DNA of 64,000 nt from Ananas comosus. Taxonomy: Eukaryota > Streptophyta > Magnoliopsida > Poales > Bromeliaceae. The notes below the pieces were generated by a model. The model had not been told where the DNA came from. It saw nothing but the letters and a program-made list of their open reading frames with translations, and searched no databases. The translations under genes and the position numbers were made by a program. The stretch is taken from contig NC_033627.1 of the NCBI RefSeq assembly GCF_001540865.1, positions 8,865,861-8,929,860 of the forward strand. The letters are read 5' to 3'. Position 1 is the stretch's first letter. Each line of letters starts with the position of its first letter. Positions 56,231 through 64,000 of the stretch are shown here, piece after piece.

Positions 56231-58726
56231 TGTCACGCCCCGGGACCCAGCGGAAGCCCGCCCGGCGCGTGTCCAGACCCGCCATACGTCTAAAACATAT
56301 AAGGCGTCTAAAAACAATAATAATAAAAGCAGTAATAAAAGACATCTAGGAGTATCAGAGCGTAATAAATGTCTAAATGCTACAACAAAGGATAAGGATA
56401 AAACTGTAAATCCACTAAATAAAACATAAAGTGATACAAGGAAATCCCAGATACAAGTGCTATAGGTAGATACATAGGTGGTCTCTATACATGGATACAA
56501 AAACCTCTCACTCTCTCAACTACAAAAAGAAAGAGTAAACCACCTAGGCAAAGTACCGCTCCTCGCTAGCTAGCTAAGCGATCCCCTTGCCGCGATCCCG
56601 TGCCTCCGCCGGTGCCGAAGGCTCTGAAAAGAAAACCAGAAAACAGGGGCGTGAGAACTATTAAAAATAGTTCCCAGTGGGCAATTACTGACTTCAGTGA
56701 ACTGCGCCACAAGGCCCAAAAGCTACAAAAAGATGTCAGTGACAAACAATAAAGTAAAGCGAAAGGTAAGTAAAATGTAACTTACTGTAACATACAGTCT
56801 CTACTTAGCATGAATTGCATATGTAATAGAGCAACAATATCATGAATGTACATGGGTGTGTATGACATGCATAAGCATAGAAATGCAACTAATCCGATGT
56901 CCTCAATGCAGAAATAGCAAAGGTGTCATTGTTTACTATTCTAGTCCAAGTCCACTTTAATAGTTTTAAAGTTCACATAGCACGTTCTGTCACTAAGTCC
57001 CAATCATATAAGACCCACCCGAAGGCTGTCTGGCCTGCGCCGTGCCTAATGGCCCCGTGGTAGTCAACATCCCCACTCTAGGGATGAGCCTCCCCCACGG
57101 CAATCCACTTCGGCGCCCAATCCCGCACGGGCGAGCATATGTCGCGATGGCTATCTCCGGAGTGCCGGCTTGTAGGGAGCGACCCTCACAAGCATGTGCG
57201 AATGAGCACAATGGCAAGCAAGCAATGATCCGTCTCAAGAACCAAGTCCTCATGTCTAACAACATGGAATATATCAAGTATCTCAATGGCCTATCTCTAT
57301 GTCATCATGTCTCTAACATGGAATGTAGCAGATATGTAGTGGCCTATCAACATGTCTCTATGTTGCAGTTTAATAGTTTACTAGTTTCAAGTGCCCCTTG
57401 ATGACACTTTTGTTCAACGAGTTCCAAGCATGGCATTAATATGTTCATGATGCATAATTCACTCAACTCTAGCATGGAGACATGTTCTCAACTTGCAAAA
57501 CCAAGCACTATCCACAATGCATGCAATCTACACATATAGCTCTACTATATGGAGTACAAATTTTACGATATATGAGGCATGCATGTTAAGTGTTCTAAAA
57601 TTCACATAAATCATATTTAGCATGAATTTGCATTCAAAAATACTTTACGAAAAGTTTAGAAGGCATAGGGGCCATTTTGCCCTATTTTCATGAAGTCAAA
57701 CCCACCGATGACAACGAAACTCTTCGTTTGCTCCAACGAGGGTGTCCTCCACACCCCTAGTACCCTAAAGGTATAAGAACAAGTGTCACATGAACCAAAC
57801 GAACAAAACTTAGCTCAATCATTAAGCTAATCACGCATAGGTGAGGAAAACTCACCTCTAGTGCAAAAATCTCCTCTAAGGCTTCAAAAGGGAGTTAGAA
57901 TCCTTCCAATCCAAGCCAAAGGAAGATTCTAATCCCAACAATCTAGCCTCAAAAGCCCTAGATTCAAAATGCCCAAAATAAGCCCTAAAACCTCATTCTA
58001 GGGTTTAATTCCAAAAACATCAATAAAGCTAGGAATTTAGAGAAAAGAACAAGTCATTTACCTCTAAAATGCTCCAATCCAAGCTCTAAACCATCAAAGT
58101 CCAAAGATCTCTCCTTCACCAAGCCTCAAATCCAAGCTTCTAGCTCCATCAATGGTGGAAAAGCATAAAAGAGGAAAGAAAAGGGATTAATCCATCAAAA
58201 TCCATCTACAACGGAGATCAAATCCAAGTGGAGCAAGGTGGAGCTCCTCTCACCTTCTCCTCCTCAGGTCCCAGCACAAAAGAAGCCCTAAGGGGCGTGG
58301 GTGCTGTTATAGATAGGCTACAATCGCGAAAAACCCCCTGCAGTTCAAACTGCACGAAATCTGCCTCCTTGTACCGGTACACGGGCTCTTGTACCGGTAC
58401 AAGGCCCACGAAAATGCAAACCCGAGGCTCGGGTCGCGGGGTTTGCGGCTCTGTACCGGTACAAGCCCGATGGCTGTACCGGTACAACCATCAAACTTGT
58501 ACCGGTACAAGACCAGTCTTGTTCCGGTACAAGCTCTGCTGCAGGCTACCCGAGAGCTGACCAAAAATTTCGGTTTTGGGATTTTGGTGCCAAGTCTCAA
58601 TCCAACATCCTCGGGATGCGTGCCAGGGGTCGGAACACTATCAACGACCCTCCAAAAATTGTGAAAAGGCTCCACACACAGATCAAACACTCGAATCTTG
58701 CGATTTGCAAGATCCAGTGCATTACA
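56231..58726 (-). repeat. 3' LTR of a second family A element
   Basis: 2496 bp, TGTCACGCCCCGGGACC to GCATTACA, followed by the family A polypurine tract and chromodomain. It is therefore a 3' LTR, not solo. GTACCGGTAC palindromes lie at 58371-58532, the ACTCCGG-type block near 57163, the hairpin near 56655, acceptor-like TTTTCAG|AGCC near 56630 and the U5 motif at 56353-56361. The flank GAAAG would be the target duplication; the partner is lost at the gap. Confidence 0.92.
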
Positions 58727-58781
58727 TTTACCCCTCCTAAAAAGGAGTTTCGTCCGCGAAACTCGAAAAAGGCAAAGTACC

Positions 58782-58910
58782 TCAAGCCTCCATCTGAAAA
58801 AGATGGGGATAGCACTCCTGCAGCGCACTCTCTAGCTCCCACGTGGCCTCGCGCTCCGCGTGGTTGCTCCAAAAAACCTTCACATACGGAATGTCCCGAT
58901 TCCGCAGCTT
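58782..58910 (-). pseudogene. Chromodomain C-terminus of second family A element
   Basis: The fragment reads NRDIPYVKVF, then ATWELE, and ends YPHLFQMEA at the stop 58782-58784, matching the chromodomain at 9206-9350. It is abruptly replaced at about 58911 by unrelated sequence (58911-59079, nothing recognised), so the element is truncated before the assembly gap. Confidence 0.85.
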
Positions 58911-59079
58911 TGAACGAGATGGTGGCTTGGATAGGCCGCACGTGTTGCAGAAAGTGCATAGCTAGGAAGCCTCCATGTAAGTACTAGGTCGAGTACAAAA
59001 CCTTCGATATGGTCACCTCGACGTACTCCTAAACTCGAAGCTCCTCGTTGGACACTTCTAAGATCGAGCGCTTCACTTC

Positions 59080-59179
59080 NNNNNNNNNNNNNNNNNNNNN
59101 NNNNNNNNNNNNNNNNNNNNNNNNNNNNNNNNNNNNNNNNNNNNNNNNNNNNNNNNNNNNNNNNNNNNNNNNNNNNNNN
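59080..59179. other. Assembly gap, 100 N
   Basis: Exactly 100 N, a conventional placeholder of unknown true length. Family A LTR sequence appears in opposite orientations on its two sides. Confidence 0.98.
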
Positions 59180-59440
59180 TGTATAGAGACCACCTATGTA
59201 TCTACCTATAGCACTTGTATCTGGGATTTCCTGGTATCATTTTATGTTTTATTTAGTGGATTTATAGTTTTATCCTTATCCTTTGTTGTAGCATTTAGAC
59301 ATTTATTATGCTCTGATACTCCTATATGTCTTTTACTATTGTTTTTATTGTTGTTGTTTTTAGACGCCTTATATGTTTTAGACGTACGGCGGGTCTGGAT
59401 ACGCGCCGGGTAGGCTTCCGCTGAGCCCCGGGGCGTGACA
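59180..59440 (+). repeat. Family A LTR 3' end, plus orientation
   Basis: The last 261 bp of a family A LTR, ending GGGGCGTGACA. It is a near-identical inverted counterpart of 56231-56500 and includes the U5 motif at 59310-59318. No primer site follows (TCACC...), so it is a solo or 3' LTR end whose start is in the gap. Confidence 0.88.
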
Positions 59441-59927
59441 TCACCATAGCATGATGTTCTTCATGGATGGTGTCGTGGATTCGGCGTGACTGAAGGTGGT
59501 TCGTGGATTCGGATCGTGGGCTCGTGGATTCGAGTGGCGTCGTGGATTCGGCGTGATCAAGGCTTTGTGGATTCGAAGTATTGGCATTTCGTGGATTCGG
59601 GACGTGGCGTTCGTTGAGTCAGACGTGGGGCGTGGACAACCCATTGGTGTGCGCGAGATCCCGAGAAGATAAAAGAGAGGTTTGAGTCCGTGGATTCGGT
59701 AAATCACTTTGTAATCTTTTATTCTTAGTGGATTGTTATCGCGTGTTCGTCCCGTAGGTTTTTTACTCCAAGTTGGAGTTTTCCCACGTAAATCTCGGTG
59801 TGATTTTTATTTTCTGCATTTATTTTTATCGCATTGAGATTTGTGATTTTTGGCCGTTACACCTATTCACCCCCCTCTAGGTGTTTGATACAATCTAGAT
59901 AGATCCTTGGACACCCCTAAACTTTCA
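59441..59927 (+). repeat. Copia LTR, 3' part
   Basis: Ends ACTTTCA next to a primer site. Seven copies of a GTGGATTCG motif occur at about 59470-59705, and CACCCCCCTCTAGGTG lies near 59868. The upstream part of the LTR is cut off by the family A LTR at 59440. Confidence 0.8.
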
Positions 59928-59928
59928 A

Positions 59929-59940
59929 TTGGTATCAGAG
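59929..59940 (+). other. Primer binding site of copia element
   Basis: TTGGTATCAGAG, an initiator tRNA-Met complement, starts two bases after the LTR end. Confidence 0.85.
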
Positions 59941-59965
59941 AGGGATCTAGATAAATTGCTATCTA

Positions 59966-60776
59966 ATGGCCGAAGACGGTAACATTAATCAACCACCACT
60001 CTTCGATGGCACGAATTATGCCTATTGGAAAGTTCGCATGAAAGCTTTTCTAATTGCAATCGATGAGTGAGTATGGCAATCTATTCAATTCGGATGGAAA
60101 CATCCAACCGAAGTCATCGATAATGCTACCGTCCCTAAACCTAGAAACAAGTGGACAAAAGATGAAAACGAGTTATCTTTGTTTAATGGCAAGGGCATAA
60201 ACGCTTTATTTAATGCATTGTCTCAAACGGAGTTTACTCGTGTTTCGGCGTGTAATACCGCCAAAGAGATTTGGGATACTCTACAAGTTACGCATAAAGA
60301 AACTTGCTTAGTAAAGGTCCAAAAATTGCAAATATTAACGAGCAAATTTCACTCAATTCTTATGGAAGAAAACGAGACCTTTACCGAGTACTATACGCGA
60401 CTACAAGATGTTGTTAATACATGTGGTAACTTGGGAGAGAAAATTCCGAGTTCTAAAGTTGTTAGAAAAATTCTTTAGACTCTTCCGGAACGCTTTAGGG
60501 CAAAGGTTGCCGCGATCGAAACCATTAAGCATCCGGATGAGATGAAAGTAGAGGAATTAGTAGGCGCTTTACAAACGTATGAAATGACTTTTCCTACTAA
60601 TCAATCTTTTACCAAGTCTTCTTCTGAGAGTACATGGATTGCACTTAAATCTACAAAGGAAGAAGACGACGACTCTTATTCCGACGGAGATGTTTCGCTC
60701 GCTAATTTCGAACATCAACTCGCGCTCTTAACGGAGAAGTTTCGTCGAAATTTTCGAAACAAGAACAAATCGGGTC
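59966..60776 (+). pseudogene. Copia gag, SIRE/Maximus-like, truncated
   Basis: ATG 59966 opens MAEDGNINQPPLFDGTNYAY, then WKVRMKAFL, the usual copia gag start (UBN2/DUF4219-type). TGA at 60068 and TAG at 60476 interrupt one otherwise continuous frame that includes GINALFNALSQTEF, AKEIWDTLQVTHK, NETFTEYYTRLQDVVN, PERFRAKVAAIE and a charged ESTWIALKSTKEEDDD region. It breaks off at 60776, before the zinc knuckle, where LTR F begins. Gag would form the particle. It is inactive as it stands; the rest may lie beyond the window. Confidence 0.88.
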
Positions 60777-62484
60777 TGTCACGTCCCGTTATCGCCAATT
60801 TGGTCGATCCGGGCCCGCGCACAGACGCCGAACGAACAGCACCTCCTCTGTTCGCCCAAGGCTCAACAACAACGAGTACATGTATACAGAAATAAATAAT
60901 TCTCAGGATCACATTTCAATATACATGGCTTGCACGAAGGCAAGCAACAAATACAAGTGATAGTAAGTCTAACTAAACATAAAATCCACTGTAATTTAAA
61001 ACTTTACATAACTGAAACCTTTAGTTATTACATGCTTCATATACATTCATTTACATGTCTCTGTACATCAAAATAGATGATACATGAACTCAAAATGGTA
61101 ACTACTAAAACTCTGGTGTCAGCTAGCTAAGCTGCAGGGCCCTTGCCACGATCCTCGACCACAACGCTCGCACTGGAACCTGTATGGTTAGTGGTGTGAG
61201 AACTACAAATAAGTTTCCAGTGGGTTCGGCTGCCGACCTCGCCGACTCACCCACTAGGTCTACTCAGGCATATGTAGGCAAGAAAAGTAAGCAGATAGTA
61301 ACCAACTATAACATGTAACTACTACAATGCCTGTACAAAGCTGAAAGAAATAACAGATATGGAAACTGTAAAGATGCATGCATGCTTTTCATTAACTTTA
61401 CCCAATCTTTTGGTTAACCCTCTGGTTAACAGCTGGACAAGTACGTTAGTCCTGGGGCAAGTACGTTAGCCCATAAATTTACCCAATTCAGTGGTTAACC
61501 CTTTGGTTAACAATAACTCACCAACGAAATCCCTCACGGGCCCTAAGCTGCCTCCCGATGGGACCGTCTGTCGGACAAGTACGTTAGTCCTGGGGCAAGT
61601 ACGTTAGCCCAACAAGTGACTACTCCGGAGCTCACTGCCTGGGGGGAGCGACCACCACCAAGCTAAGAAAACAGACTATGTGAGTAAGATCTGATCCCCC
61701 TTTAGAGGATTCAACTGACAACAATGTCACAATTTAACTCTAACTAGTTCTTTATACTAGTTTCATAATTGCATTTCTCGATGCTAACCAAATCTCTAGT
61801 CATGATGTCACCAAGTTTACTATTGTCTTGGTCCTTTACAGTTTCATACATTCATAGGGTTCTATGTCCACATTCTAATGTTCATATGTTCTTACTATCA
61901 ATAAGAATTCACACGTTCAATATCACTTGCATAATGCCAATGCCCATACCCTATAATGCATGAATACAGAAGTAAATATGCTCAATGAATAGCATAGACA
62001 TAAAAGGTGATTCAAAGACTTCGGATAGCACCACCCACCTGTAGTGGTGTCAATCAACTAAAATCCACGTCTCGGAAAGCGTCGACGACTATCTCAGCGA
62101 CTCCGTGCAAATAGGACTAGAACGGCCGCTACCGTAATTAGCGCGTCGCCGACCTGTCGGAAAGTCAATTTAGACTCTTGGACATGTTTACTTTTCACTT
62201 ATAAAGAATTAGAAAAGATTAACCTAGAGTCATTACTCATATTCTTACAAATTAGCATTTCAATGCTATATAAAACGGCAACTATAGCCGAAAACCTTCT
62301 TTTGGCGATATCTTTGCGTAGGTTCGTCGGATTGCCGAACCGACTTCGCCAACGCGTTTCTTTTACCCTCAATTTGGTTTACGCGCGGTCAATTTCGCAT
62401 TAGGACTCTTATTTTGCAAAAGTGCATTGGCGGGGTCAGTTTCTATAAAAACCCCTTTCGATGCAATTTCACAATTCAATTTCT

Positions 62485-62605
62485 TCTTTTCTTTCATTTT
62501 TCCTCTTCTTCTTTCCTTTCTTTCTTTCTCTCTTCTTTCCTTTCTTTTCTTTCTTTTCTTTCTTTCTTTCTTTTCTTCCTTTCTTTCTTTCTCTTTTCTT
62601 GCTTG
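62485..62605. repeat. TTTC-rich polypyrimidine tract
   Basis: Nearly pure C/T run of CTTT and TTTC units adjoining the CTG tract inside LTR F. Open frames across it translate to low-complexity phenylalanine/serine and are not genes. Confidence 0.9.
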
Positions 62606-62609
62606 CTGC

Positions 62610-63108
62610 CCCTGCAAGGCAGCAGCTGCTGCTGTTGACAGCAGCTGCTGCTGTTGACAGCAGCTGCTCCAGGCTGCTGCTGCTGCTGCTGCTGAGGCTG
62701 CTGCTGCTGTTGCTGCTGCTAGCTGCAGCTGCTGCTGCTACTGCTGCTGGCAGCAGCTGCCACTGCTGCTGCTGCTGAGCAAGCTGCTGCTGCTGAGGCT
62801 GCTGCTGCTGCTGCTGCTGCGCATGCTGCTGTGCTGCGCATGCTGCTGCTGCTCACTGCTGAGCTGTTGCTGCCACTGCTGCTGCTAAACTGCTGCTAAG
62901 CAGCATAAGCTGCTGCAGCTGCTGCTGCTGCTGCTGCTGGCAGCAGCTGCTGCTTGCCCTGCTGCTGCTGCTGCTGCTTGCAGCAGCTGCTGCTCGCTGA
63001 GCTGCTGCTGCTGCTGCTTGCTGCTGCTGCTGAAGCTGCTGCTGCTGATGCTGCTGCTGCTTGCTGCTGCTGCTGAAGCTGCTATTGCTGCTGCTGCTAC
63101 AACCAGTA
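62610..63108. repeat. Imperfect CTG/CAG repeat tract, about 500 bp
   Basis: Many (GCT)n runs of 3-7 units, broken by CAGCAG inversions, GAG, GTT and GCAT interruptions. CAGCAGCTGCTG palindromic junctions recur, for example at 62630 and 62750, so the strand can fold on itself. In LTR sense it is CAG-rich and lies just after the predicted donor site. Confidence 0.92.
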
Positions 63109-64000
63109 GCAGCAGGGAGAGAGATGAGAGGGAGAGAGATGACAGGGAGAGGTAGAAAACTCACCTCTTATCTTCTTCTTTTTCTTCTTCTTCTTCTCTT
63201 TACTCTTCTTCTCTTTTCTTCTCTTTTCTCTTATTTTCTTTTCTCTTCTTTTCTCCCTCTATCTCTCTCTACGTATGGGCTGCAGAGGGGGGGATAAGGA
63301 TGGGACTCTGGCAGGGAACTTAGTGGAATTCCACTAAGCATGGGTTAATTACCATAATGCCCCTCGACTTATCCGTTTAGCGACACGGATCAAATACCTT
63401 TCGCAGTCCCTTCCGAAAGTCCGATTGAGCTCAAATTTGACAGGAATGTTCGTTTTTACTTAACAAGTCCACTGAAATTTTAACATTTCAGTTTCGACCC
63501 CGTTTGGTCACTGCGAACTGTCCCGAACTGTAATCTTTATCAGATAGCTTTCGGATGCTATTTCTCTCTCTACGGGTGTCAGAAAAATCTGAAACTTCAA
63601 ATATAGCCTCATGAAAACATTCCTGACATCTCTACGAATTTTTATAATTTTCTGACACCGTGCATTTTCTGCTAATTTCTCAGTCCCGTTCTTTACAGAA
63701 AATTTCAATTCTTCTGTTTTCGCTCCGATTTCGGCACGAGTCATACCAGACTAACTTGGGTACTCCATAAATTATCTCCAAGCCTCGCTTTAATTCTTTA
63801 AATCAAAGTTAGCGTCAGAATTCCGAAAATTCTATTTATATTTCGTTTCGCGCCCAATTTGCGCCGAAACACTTATTTATCATTGGAATTCATTCTCACG
63901 CGTCCAAAGTCACTCGGGGATGATGTCCAACTAGCTCAATCCACACTTGGATCCAATAGATCAAAGTTGACATCGCAGCTCCAGGATGCCATATGTTACA

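Larger units (their letters stand above)
60777..64000 (-). mobile_element. LTR F, gypsy-type, with CTG-repeat tract
   Basis: TGTCACGTCCCG at 60777 to ATATGTTACA at the window edge (3224 bp). Reading in LTR sense from the right: CT/GAA-rich tract (63165-63260), a donor-like GAG|GTGAGT near 63162, a long CAG-repeat tract, a GAAA-rich tract, the CTCCGGAG motif near 61623, hairpin remains near 61200 and acceptor-like CATACAG|GTTCC near 61185. It lies in the copia gag; the flank GGGTC would be the target. Whether it is solo cannot be seen. Confidence 0.8.

Noticed and set aside
62414..62778. Phenylalanine/serine- and leucine-rich frames
   Set aside because: Direct translation of TTTC and CTG simple repeats.
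62853..63164. Polyglutamine-like protein on the minus strand
   Set aside because: CAG repeat read in frame, interrupted, no conserved flank; it is intronic or leader sequence of LTR F in my model.

Overview
The window is intergenic DNA from a large-genome flowering plant, filled almost end to end with nested LTR retrotransposons. I see no intact host gene. The plant call rests on Ty3/gypsy chromoviruses of the Tekay/Del type (gag zinc knuckle, DTGA protease, RT, RNase H, integrase, C-terminal chromodomain), primer binding sites matching initiator tRNA-Met, a SIRE/Maximus-like copia gag, a Tourist-like MITE and a plant mobile domain pseudogene. A monocot is plausible, but I cannot name the species from sequence alone. 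There is a 100-N gap at 59080-59179 and a single N at 17235.

Layout. Bases 1-4855 hold an old plus-strand gypsy pol cut by a MITE (922-1712) and a solo LTR (2101-4725). An AT-rich hAT-like candidate follows (4856-5850). Bases 5974-24638 are one very long solo LTR (family G) with target duplication AACAT. Inside it sits a 15.1 kb minus-strand Tekay-type element (family A, 6669-21811, duplication GGTGA), which itself carries two solo LTRs (10150-12776 in integrase; 17021-19806 in its 5' LTR). Bases 24645-26009 are a plant mobile domain pseudogene followed by an array of short palindromes. A family A solo LTR lies at 26802-29327 inside another LTR-like end. A plus-strand element D (30974-35746) has lost its capsid and its RT active site. 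It is interrupted by plus-strand element B (35747-48361), which carries a family B solo LTR in gag (38158-40716) and a copia solo LTR in its 3' LTR (46446-47655). Minus-strand element C starts at 48362 inside B's 3' LTR. A family A element starts at 56231 inside C's 5' LTR and runs into the assembly gap. After the gap come an inverted family A LTR end, a copia LTR plus gag fragment, and a last LTR (F, 60777-64000) with a long CTG-repeat tract.

How the parts relate. Most boundaries are fixed by perfect 5-bp target duplications, which gives a relative order of insertion. Seven LTRs stand as solo LTRs with matching duplications, so LTR-LTR recombination has been frequent. Every pol gene has stops or frameshifts; element C is the least damaged.

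The most unusual signal is in the non-coding LTR sequence. Families A, B, C, D and an unrelated copia LTR all carry clusters of the palindrome core ACCGGT near the LTR start, in two forms (GTACCGGTAC or GGACCGGTCC). The gypsy-type LTRs also share a 10-bp palindrome ACTCCGGAGT beside a GGTCGCTCCC-like motif, and a small hairpin just upstream of what looks like a 3' splice site, with a GTGAGT/GTAAG donor about 1-1.4 kb earlier. Family A LTRs carry a U5 motif identical to the 3' tail of the priming tRNA, and so complementary to the element's own primer binding site.
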